From the NCBI GenBank assembly GCA_002317225.1, contig DCIW01000105.1, positions 1-27,369 on the forward strand: a stretch of DNA of 27,369 nucleotides, given 5' to 3'. A program made the position numbers and the translations under genes. Within the stretch, counting starts at the first letter, position 1. Each line of letters opens with the position of its first letter. Positions 16,215 through 22,640 of this stretch are shown here, piece by piece. The stretch comes from Prevotellaceae bacterium UBA1716. GTDB taxonomy: Bacteria; Bacteroidota; Bacteroidia; Bacteroidales; Bacteroidaceae. Under the pieces are notes generated by a model. That model made no database searches, was not told the DNA's origin, and saw only the letters and a list, made by a program, of their open reading frames with translations.

Positions 16215-16231
16215 CAGTAATTTTCATAATT

Positions 16232-17095
16232 ATGGAACAAAACGAATTGGAATATTGCATCGACGTGGACCAGATACTGAAGGACAAGATGGGCGAAAAG
16301 TCCAAATATGTCCCCAAGTTTCTTGTGTCTTGGTTGAAGAAGATTCTGCATCAAGATGACCTGAATGATTTCCTTGCCACAACTGCAAAAGGACAATATG
16401 GACCGGGGTTCCTCGATGCAGCAGTAACATACCTCAAACTGCGACTTAACGTTCAGACAAACATAAAGGGTGAGATAACTCAGGGCCTCGACAAGATACC
16501 ATCTAATGAGGACGGACGATACTATACGATTGTCAGCAACCATCCGCTTGGTGGTCCTGATGGAGTGATATTGGGTAGTGTCGTCTGCCACAAGTACGAC
16601 GGCAAGATGGTGTATCTCATCAACGACTTCCTGATGAACTTCAAGGGTCTTGCTCCTCTAAGTGTGCCTATCAACAAGACTGGCGCACAAAGTCGCAACT
16701 TCCCAAAGATGGTAGAATCCGCATTCCAGATGGAAAAGAACGTGGTGATGTTCCCCGCAGGCCTTTGCTCAAGAAAACAGGACGACGGAACCATCAAGGA
16801 TTTGGAATGGAAAAAGACCTTCATCACAAAGAGCGTGCAGTATAAGAGGGACATCATCCCTGTGCATTTTTCCGGACAGAATTCGGACAAGTTCTATAAC
16901 ATTGCCCGCTGGTGCAAGAGACTTCATTTGAAATTCAACTTCGCCATGCTCTTCCTCTCCGATGAGATGTTTAAGAATGCAGGCAAGGAATACACCTTGA
17001 CATTCGGCGAACCAATTCCGTGGCAGACTTTCGACAAGAGCAAAACTCCTACTGAATGGGCTCAATGGGTAAAAGAACAAGTTTATAGTTTGTAA
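16232..17095 (+). CDS. glsA: Glycine/ornithine-lipid type O-acyltransferase (GlsA-like)
   Basis: A 287-residue PlsC/LPLAT-superfamily acyltransferase. It has SNHPLGGPDG with His104 and Asp110 (H-x5-D, the spacing seen in this subgroup) and MFPAGLCSRK as the acyl-acceptor loop. Established work in Bacteroides shows a pair, GlsB (N-acyltransferase) and GlsA (O-acyltransferase), makes glycine lipids. The present pair fits by sequence type and adjacency. GlsA adds the second, ester-linked fatty acid at the inner membrane. I start at ATG 16232 because it follows the promoter at 16183-16214; an alternative start at 16163 lies upstream of that promoter. The glsB-like gene begins 13 bases after the stop. 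A general glycerophospholipid acyltransferase role cannot be excluded. Confidence 0.8.
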   Translation: MEQNELEYCIDVDQILKDKMGEKSKYVPKFLVSWLKKILHQDDLNDFLATTAKGQYGPGFLDAAVTYLKLRLNVQTNIKGEITQGLDKIPSNEDGRYYTIVSNHPLGGPDGVILGSVVCHKYDGKMVYLINDFLMNFKGLAPLSVPINKTGAQSRNFPKMVESAFQMEKNVVMFPAGLCSRKQDDGTIKDLEWKKTFITKSVQYKRDIIPVHFSGQNSDKFYNIARWCKRLHLKFNFAMLFLSDEMFKNAGKEYTLTFGEPIPWQTFDKSKTPTEWAQWVKEQVYSL

Positions 17096-17108
17096 CTACA
17101 CAACATAT

Positions 17109-18143
17109 ATGGAACAAGAGATTATCGCACCTATCCCTTTGGAGGTGCTCAAATCGGAACTAACAGAAGAAAAGCGACTCAAATATTCAAGCAGAGGAAA
17201 CAACGAGATCTACATCTTCACGGCTCATAATGCTCCAAATGCTATGCGTGAAGTTGGACGACTTCGTGAAATCACTTTCCGTGCTGCTGGAGGAGGAACT
17301 GGTTTGGATTGCGACATCGATGAGTTTGACACAATGGAAAATCCATACAAGCAACTTATCGTGTGGAATCCTGAAGAAGAAGAAATCGTTGGTGGATACC
17401 GCTTCATCCTCGGTCCTGACATTCAGATCAAAGAGGACGGCCAGCCGTTGCTTTCTACAGGTCATTTGTTCCAATTCTCAGAGAAGTTCGTAAAGGAATA
17501 TATACCTCACACAATCGAACTTGGTCGTTCATTCGTCACACTAAAATACCAGTCAAGCTTAGGAGGCAGAAGATCTATCTTTGCTCTTGACAACCTTTGG
17601 GACGGACTTGGAGCACAAGCTACCATCATGCCAGGATGCAAGTACTACTTTGGTAAGATGACGATGTATCCAACTTACAATCGTCTTGCTCGCGACATGA
17701 TACTCTATTTCCAAAAGAAGCACTTCCCAGACAAGGACAATCTTATCATTCCTTCACATCCGCTCAAACTTGATCATTCGGAAGAAGAATTGGCTAAGAT
17801 ATTCACTGCGGACGACTTGAAGGGAGATTTCAAGATACTCAATCGCGAGGTTCGTGCTCTCGGTCTTTCTATTCCACCGCTTGTGAACGCATACATGGGA
17901 CTTTCGCCTACAATGAAGGTGTTTGGTACTGCTATCAACGATGAGTTTGGTGATGTGGAAGAGACTGGTATCCTTATTACGGTTGAGGAGATGTTTGATG
18001 AAAAACGCATCCGCTATATCGAGAACTTCGCAAAGGAACATCCTGAGTATGTGAAGATAACAAGCGGTGCGAACAAGATATTCTACGAACCATCAGACAA
18101 GTCGGAACTCGAACGCGACCTCGACTTTGACGAAGTAAAATAA
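17109..18143 (+). CDS. glsB: GNAT-type N-acyltransferase for glycine lipids (GlsB-like, 'hemolysin' family)
   Basis: A 344-residue member of the OlsB/hemolysin-like acyltransferase family. Recognisable blocks are AMREVGRLREITFRAAGGGTG, then EEEIVGGYRFILG, HTIELGRSFV and LWDGLGA. In the Bacteroides glycine-lipid pathway GlsB attaches a 3-hydroxy fatty acid to the amino group of glycine before GlsA adds the second chain. Length exceeds E. coli-type GNATs and fits this subfamily. No signal peptide; probably membrane-associated. It is in operon with the glsA-like gene and may be followed by the CoA-transferase gene 36 bases on. The amino-acid acceptor (glycine, serine or other) is not readable from the sequence. 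Confidence 0.8.
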   Translation: MEQEIIAPIPLEVLKSELTEEKRLKYSSRGNNEIYIFTAHNAPNAMREVGRLREITFRAAGGGTGLDCDIDEFDTMENPYKQLIVWNPEEEEIVGGYRFILGPDIQIKEDGQPLLSTGHLFQFSEKFVKEYIPHTIELGRSFVTLKYQSSLGGRRSIFALDNLWDGLGAQATIMPGCKYYFGKMTMYPTYNRLARDMILYFQKKHFPDKDNLIIPSHPLKLDHSEEELAKIFTADDLKGDFKILNREVRALGLSIPPLVNAYMGLSPTMKVFGTAINDEFGDVEETGILITVEEMFDEKRIRYIENFAKEHPEYVKITSGANKIFYEPSDKSELERDLDFDEVK

Positions 18144-18179
18144 AAGAACTCAATAACTTAAAACTATATTTTATTCAAA

Positions 18180-19679
18180 ATGGCATTTACAAGAATTACT
18201 GCTGCAGAGGCTGCAGCACTTATCAAGGACGGTGACGTTCTTGGACTTTCAGGATTTACTCCAGCAGGTACACCAAAGGCCGTGACTGCAGAACTTGGCA
18301 AGATTGCCAAGGCAGAGCATGAGGCAGGTCGCCCATTCCAGGTGAGCCTTCTCACTGGTGCATCAACAGGCCAGTCATGTGATGGTATCCTTTCAGAGGA
18401 AGGCGCTATCAAGTACCGTGCTCCTTACACTACAAACGCTTCATTCCGCAAGCGTGTCAATGCAGGAGAAATCGCATACAATGACGTTCATCTCGGTATG
18501 ATGGCTCAGGATATCCGTTACGGATTCTTCGGTGAAATCGACTATGCAATTCTCGAAGTTTGTGCTATCGAAGATGATGGTAAGGTTTATCTTACTGCTG
18601 CTGGTGGTATTTCTCCAACAGTTGCTCGTCTTGCAAAGAAGGGTATCATCCTTGAGCTCAACGCATTCCACTCACCAAAATCAATTGGTATTCACGATGT
18701 TTACGAGCCACAGGATGCTCCTAACCGTAAGCCAATCATGATTGAGAAGGTAACAGACCGTATCGGTACTCCATATCTTCAGCTCGACCCATCAAAGGTA
18801 ATCGGTGTCGTAGAGTGTGACCTCCCAGATGAGGCTCGTGCATTCAAGGATGCAGACCCTATCACAGATAAGATTGGTGAAAACGTGGCTAACTTCCTCA
18901 TGAACGAGAAGAAGCTCGGTCGTATCCCAGAAGGCTTCCTTCCATTCCAGAGTGGTGTAGGTACTACTGCCAATGCTATCCTCTTCGCACTCGGAAGCAA
19001 CCCTGATATGCCAGCTATGCAGGTTTATACAGAGGTACTCCAGAACGCTATCGTTGACCTCATGTTCCAGGAGCGCGTGAAGTGTGCTTCAACTTGTTCG
19101 CTCACAGTAACTAACGACAAGCTCGCAAGCATCTATGACAATATCGATTTCTTCAAGGATAAGCTTGTTCTTCGTCCATCAGAAATCTCAAACAACGCAG
19201 AAGTAATCCGTCGTCTCGGCCTTATCGCTATCAACACAGCAATCGAAGTTGACATCTACGGTCACGCTAACTCAACTCAGATCTGCGGTACTAAGATGAT
19301 GAACGGTATCGGTGGTTCGGGTGACTTCGAGCGCAACGCATACCTCTCTATCTTCACTTGTGCTTCAGTAGCTAAGGGTGGTGGCATTTCTGCTATCGTT
19401 CCATTCTGTTCACACATCGACCACACAGAGCATGATGTAAATATCATCGTGACAGAGCAGGGTGTTGCTGACCTCCGTGGTAAGAGCCCAATCCAGCGTG
19501 CTCAGGCAATCATCGAAAACTGTGCTCACCCAGATTACAAGCAGCTTCTTTGGGATTATCTCAAGATTGCTGATAAGGGTCAGTCTTGTCACAAGATGTC
19601 TGCTGCTCTTGCTATGCACGACACATTCCTCCGCGAAGGTGATATGCGCAAGACAGACTGGGCTTCGTACATCAAGTAA
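18180..19679 (+). CDS. Succinate/acetyl-CoA transferase (acetyl-CoA hydrolase/transferase family)
   Basis: A 499-residue class I CoA-transferase of the Cat1/AarC/ScpC type, which moves CoA between succinate, acetate or propionate in fermentation. Visible features are GLSGFTPAGTPKAV near the N-terminus, TGASTGQSCDG, LPFQSGVGTTANAI, and YTEVLQNA carrying the likely catalytic Glu285. Near the C-terminus are GIGGSGDFERNAYLS and VTEQGVADLRGKSP. Length matches the family (about 500). Codon use is strongly biased to CGT, GGT and TAC-type codons, as in secDF, suggesting high expression. A leader TATATTTT just upstream is a poor -7 match, so it may share the glsAB transcript. Without assays the exact acyl pair remains open, and pure acetyl-CoA hydrolase activity is less likely. 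Confidence 0.9.
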   Translation: MAFTRITAAEAAALIKDGDVLGLSGFTPAGTPKAVTAELGKIAKAEHEAGRPFQVSLLTGASTGQSCDGILSEEGAIKYRAPYTTNASFRKRVNAGEIAYNDVHLGMMAQDIRYGFFGEIDYAILEVCAIEDDGKVYLTAAGGISPTVARLAKKGIILELNAFHSPKSIGIHDVYEPQDAPNRKPIMIEKVTDRIGTPYLQLDPSKVIGVVECDLPDEARAFKDADPITDKIGENVANFLMNEKKLGRIPEGFLPFQSGVGTTANAILFALGSNPDMPAMQVYTEVLQNAIVDLMFQERVKCASTCSLTVTNDKLASIYDNIDFFKDKLVLRPSEISNNAEVIRRLGLIAINTAIEVDIYGHANSTQICGTKMMNGIGGSGDFERNAYLSIFTCASVAKGGGISAIVPFCSHIDHTEHDVNIIVTEQGVADLRGKSPIQRAQAIIENCAHPDYKQLLWDYLKIADKGQSCHKMSAALAMHDTFLREGDMRKTDWASYIK

Positions 19680-19693
19680 TCCTACTTCTTGAT

Positions 19694-19826
19694 AAAAAAC
19701 ATCGAAATTTTTTAATTTATCCTACATCCTACACCTTTTTGGGTATTAAGGACACCATATTGGTAATTTACTCAAACAATTAAGGTGTATGATGTATGAT
19801 AAAAACAAAAATTTCGATGTTTTTTT
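19694..19826. repeat. 133-bp element with 44-bp imperfect inverted repeats
   Basis: Left arm 19694-19737 and right arm 19782-19825 are complementary at 39 of 44 positions, with a 44-nt loop. The outer ends (AAAAAACATCGAAATTTTT) pair nearly perfectly and the right end runs into T-rich sequence, so it can act as a terminator. Its size and shape also resemble a MITE, but I see no clear target duplication. It begins 14 bases after the CoA-transferase stop. Confidence 0.75.
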
Positions 19827-19849
19827 GTAAAGGTTTATTAGTAAACATG

Positions 19850-19948
19850 CCCTTATGTGTATGCCAACACACTACTATGTGTAAGCCTTCACACCCTTAT
19901 GTGTGGGCCAACACACCCTTATGTGTAAGGCAACACACTACTATGTAT
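19850..19948. repeat. 22-bp tandem repeat array (four units plus a partial fifth)
   Basis: Units start at 19850, 19872, 19894 and 19916, with a partial unit at 19938, each exactly 22 bp. Two alternating heads (CCCTTATGTGT and CTACTATGTGT) are followed by a variable 6-nt core and ACACA (TCACA in the second unit). TGTGT and ACACA alternate every 11 bp. There are no unique spacers, so it is not CRISPR. It lies between convergent genes. Confidence 0.85.
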
Positions 19949-19962
19949 CCTTCCTAAGGACG

Positions 19963-20000
19963 AAAAAAGGTGAATGAAATTAATCATCCACCCTTTTTTT
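19963..20000. terminator. Bidirectional terminator between CoA-transferase and HU genes
   Basis: AAAAAAGGTGAATGA pairs with TCATCCACCCTTTTTT (one bulge, one mismatch) around AATTAA, with A/T tracts on both sides. It lies 22 bases past the stop of the minus-strand HU gene. Confidence 0.8.
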
Positions 20001-20021
20001 ATGTCAAAAAGTATATGCTAA

Positions 20022-20294
20022 TTAGTTGATAGCAGCATCAATATCAGCACCAGCCTTGAACTTAGCAACCTTCTTAGCTGCGATAGTCACAGTTTCCTTA
20101 GTGCGTGGGTTGATACCCTGACGTTCTGGACGCTCAGTAACTGAGAATGTACCAAAACCAACGAGAGCCACCTTGTCATTAGCCTTGAGTGCGTCAACGA
20201 TAGCTTCTGTTGTAGCCTCGAGAGCCTTCTTTGCATCTACCTTGCTAATTCCTGCCTTTGCAGCAATAGCATTTACGAGTTCACTTTTGTTCAT
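20022..20294 (-). CDS. hup: HU-family DNA-binding protein
   Basis: A 90-residue histone-like protein that bends and compacts DNA as a dimer. It has the standard HU layout: an N-terminal helix pair (MNKSELVNAIAAKAGISKVDAKKAL), the saddle motif GFGTFSV (about 46-52), and the DNA-binding arm RPERQGINPRTKE with the intercalating proline in INP. A C-terminal helix (KKVAKFKAG...) closes the fold. Length is exactly typical. It is monocistronic behind a consensus promoter (20349-20379) with a leader of about 50 nt. The 22-bp array at 19850-19948 lies just past its terminator. Confidence 0.96.
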   Translation of the reverse strand: MNKSELVNAIAAKAGISKVDAKKALEATTEAIVDALKANDKVALVGFGTFSVTERPERQGINPRTKETVTIAAKKVAKFKAGADIDAAIN

Positions 20295-20348
20295 AAAATA
20301 AAATAGTATTAAAGTGTAATTAAATGAGTTTTAATAATTTTTGTACTG

Positions 20349-20379
20349 CAAATATATACTAATAAATTCGTGAAACAAA
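20349..20379 (-). promoter_or_regulatory. Consensus promoter of the HU gene
   Basis: On the minus strand TTTG (20376-20379), exactly 19 bases, then TATATTTG (20349-20356). This is the best complete match to the Bacteroidetes promoter in the window, fitting an abundant protein. Confidence 0.85.
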
Positions 20380-20462
20380 CAATTTTCACAAAAAAACGTG
20401 CAAAAGACATGAAAATTACGTTTTTTTAATGTGATTTGCTCTTAAAAGTGGAATAAAAAGAC

Positions 20463-20470
20463 TAATTTTG
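20463..20470 (+). promoter_or_regulatory. -7 promoter element of the rhomboid gene
   Basis: TAATTTTG matches TAnnTTTG and lies 36 bases before ATG 20507. A TTTG at 20435-20438 is 24 bases upstream, too far for a good -33. A TTG start at 20468 would lie inside this box and is rejected. Confidence 0.55.
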
Positions 20471-20506
20471 CACCGTTTTTCAAAATGTAAGAATTATTTA
20501 TTAGAT

Positions 20507-21400
20507 ATGAAAATTACTCCAGTTATAAAGGTTTTGCTGATAATCAACCTCGTTTTCTTTGCTATTGAGTGGATTGCAGGTATGATGATGCATACAAGTG
20601 CAGGCAATGATTGGTTCACAGCTTTCAATGCTCTGTACCCCATCGATCATCCAGAATTCAGACCTTATCAGTACATTACTTATATGTTTATTCATGGCGG
20701 ATTCTGGCACTTGTTCTTCAATATGTGGCAGTTGATGCTTTTCGGACCAGCCATCGAGCAGATATATGGTCCAAAGCGTACAGCAATCTTCTATATCCTT
20801 TGTGGTATCGGTAGTGCTGCAGCTAACCAGATATGTAGCTATTTTGGTATTATCCCACCGGCCCTTGTCATTGGTGCTTCAGGTGCAATCTACGGAATAT
20901 TGGCTGCTGCGGCATTAAATTTCCCTAATGCCAAGCTGTTCATCATCCCATTCCCATTCCCTATCAAGTTGAAATGGCTTGTTGCTTGTTTTGCCGCATA
21001 TGACCTCTTCGAGGGATTAGCTTTGTCAGATAATGTCGCTCATTTTGCCCATCTCGGTGGTCTTTTCGTTGGTCTTGCCATTATCCTCTTCTGGAAATAC
21101 TGGGATGAGAACCACAAAACTTCATCGAACGGTTATTGGACAAGCAGTAACTCATATTCCAGTTATGACAAGGGTGGCGATTCGTCTGTGATGGACAAGA
21201 TGAAGGAAAAATTCAAGAAGAAGCCAAAGATGACAGTCGTAAAAAATGCAGGAGATCATCAAGCTGATTACGAATATAACGAACGCAAAAAGGCTCATAA
21301 TGAAGAGATTGACCGTATTCTTGACAAGGTCAGAACTGGCGGTTTTGAGAATCTGACCGAAGAGGAAAAGCGTACCCTTTTCGATGCAAGCAAACGATAA
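20507..21400 (+). CDS. Rhomboid family intramembrane serine protease
   Basis: A 297-residue polytopic membrane protein. The first membrane helix is at about 5-25. The L1-loop/TM motif GGFWHLFFNMW follows, then GASGAIYG with catalytic Ser125 and AHFAHLGG with catalytic His182. These form the rhomboid dyad, and the flanking segments account for about six membrane helices. After about 205 a soluble tail follows, rich in Lys and Ser. It ends in a conserved-looking helix (EEIDRILDKVRTGGFENLTEEEK), a domain often attached to Bacteroidetes rhomboids. Substrates are unknown. The start is ATG 20507, downstream of the promoter. The EEP gene follows by 12 bases. Confidence 0.92.
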   Translation: MKITPVIKVLLIINLVFFAIEWIAGMMMHTSAGNDWFTAFNALYPIDHPEFRPYQYITYMFIHGGFWHLFFNMWQLMLFGPAIEQIYGPKRTAIFYILCGIGSAAANQICSYFGIIPPALVIGASGAIYGILAAAALNFPNAKLFIIPFPFPIKLKWLVACFAAYDLFEGLALSDNVAHFAHLGGLFVGLAIILFWKYWDENHKTSSNGYWTSSNSYSSYDKGGDSSVMDKMKEKFKKKPKMTVVKNAGDHQADYEYNERKKAHNEEIDRILDKVRTGGFENLTEEEKRTLFDASKR

Positions 21401-21412
21401 CCTGTAAAACCA

Positions 21413-22492
21413 TTGAAATTTAAGTTCAAATACATACCTCTATCTGTATTCGTTGCCATAAACATCATTGTGATTATGGCAATGAATCTTTGTGCGTATA
21501 GCAGTTTTTTGCACCCTACATATCACCCCAATTGGTCATATCTCGGACTTCTCTTCCCTGTTTTTCTTGGACTCAACTTTGCCTTTGTGTTGTTTTGGCT
21601 GATATTCAAATGGAAATTTGCGGCTATCCCTCTCGTTGGAATGCTTATTTGTGCAAATAGCGCTTTCACGTATTTCCCAATAAACATAAAAAAAGATATA
21701 CCGGAAGGGAGCATTAAACTGATGTCGTACAATGTGATGAACTTTGGCGAAAGCATTGTAACTGACAGTCAAGCAATGGCAAATCCTGTTGTCAACTACA
21801 TTATCAATTCAAATGCTGACATTGTGTGCATTCAGGAAGGACCGGTAGTCGGCCATCCAAGGTTGAAGGAAAGGCTAAACACTATTTACCCTTACATTCA
21901 AGAAGGCTTGGAAGACGCCCATATCAATATATGCTTGTCAAAACATCCTATTATTGACTCGCAAATCATTCCATACGAGTCGAACACCAATCGTAGTTTC
22001 GCATACAAAATTCTTATCGGTAAAGATACTGTCCTCTTAATCAACAACCATTTCGAATCGTATCATCTCCATGATGAAGACAAGGAGGAATACAAGGACC
22101 TTATCAAGCATCCTCGGGCAAAGGACAACCCTCTGCACTTTGACTCGCTCACATCAAAACTTATAAGTGTGAACAAGGTTCGCGGACTGCAGGTTGATAA
22201 GGTCGCAGAATACGTAGATAGCGTACAATGTAAGTATAAGATTGTGTGCGGCGACTTCAACGAACCATCCATTTCGTACTCACACCGACGTCTTACCCGA
22301 AATCTGAACGATGCCTACACAAGAGCGGGCAACGGACCAGGAATCAGCTTCCACGAAAACGGCATGTACTTCCGTATTGACAACATTCTTGTGAGTCCAA
22401 ACATTACTCCTTATCAGTCAAAAGTTGACAATTCGATTAGCGAAAGTGACCATTATCCCATCATTTCACACCTCTTTTTAAATGAAAAGTGA
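21413..22492 (+). CDS. Membrane-anchored endonuclease/exonuclease/phosphatase (EEP) family protein, TTG start
   Basis: A 359-residue protein with three N-terminal membrane helices (about 8-28, 40-62, 68-86) and a C-terminal EEP domain. Active-site motifs in order are SYNVMNF (Asn107), IQE (Glu142), NNHFES (His213), GDFNEP (Asp281, Asn283), RIDNILVS and SDHYPI (Asp346, His347). All are intact, so Mg-dependent phosphodiester hydrolysis is likely. The substrate (nucleic acid, phosphoinositide-like lipid or other) is unknown, and an extracytoplasmic domain is plausible. The start is TTG, 12 bases after the rhomboid stop; the next in-frame ATGs fall inside the first membrane helix. Co-transcription with the rhomboid is likely. 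No terminator is visible after it. Confidence 0.87.
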   Translation: MKFKFKYIPLSVFVAINIIVIMAMNLCAYSSFLHPTYHPNWSYLGLLFPVFLGLNFAFVLFWLIFKWKFAAIPLVGMLICANSAFTYFPINIKKDIPEGSIKLMSYNVMNFGESIVTDSQAMANPVVNYIINSNADIVCIQEGPVVGHPRLKERLNTIYPYIQEGLEDAHINICLSKHPIIDSQIIPYESNTNRSFAYKILIGKDTVLLINNHFESYHLHDEDKEEYKDLIKHPRAKDNPLHFDSLTSKLISVNKVRGLQVDKVAEYVDSVQCKYKIVCGDFNEPSISYSHRRLTRNLNDAYTRAGNGPGISFHENGMYFRIDNILVSPNITPYQSKVDNSISESDHYPIISHLFLNEK

Positions 22493-22533
22493 AAAATAAT
22501 GACGTCAATGCGTATTTCTTCGTTTAAAATTAT

Positions 22534-22541
22534 TAACTTTG
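22534..22541 (+). promoter_or_regulatory. -7 promoter element of secDF
   Basis: TAACTTTG, a full match to TAnnTTTG, giving a structured leader of about 93 nt before the ATG at 22641. Confidence 0.6.
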
Positions 22542-22551
22542 CGACCTAAAT

Positions 22552-22585
22552 GGCACCCTTACGGGGTGTATGCCTCTTGTGTGCC
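22552..22585 (+). promoter_or_regulatory. Leader RNA with two alternative hairpins upstream of secDF
   Basis: CACCC (22554-22558) can pair with GGGTG (22564-22568). GGCAC (22552-22556) can instead pair with GTGCC (22581-22585). The two stems use overlapping bases and exclude each other. No known leader family is recognised and no T-run follows. Confidence 0.4.
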
Positions 22586-22640
22586 TAATCGAAAAACGAA
22601 CAAAACTATAATAAACATAATTAATTAATCTCTAAAAACA

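Noticed and set aside
16163..16231. Longer N-terminus for the GlsA-like protein
   Set aside because: That start lies upstream of the predicted promoter and in hairpin sequence. ATG 16232 gives a family-like N-terminus.
19850..19937. CRISPR array
   Set aside because: Units are contiguous 22-bp repeats without 25-40 bp unique spacers, and no cas genes are nearby.
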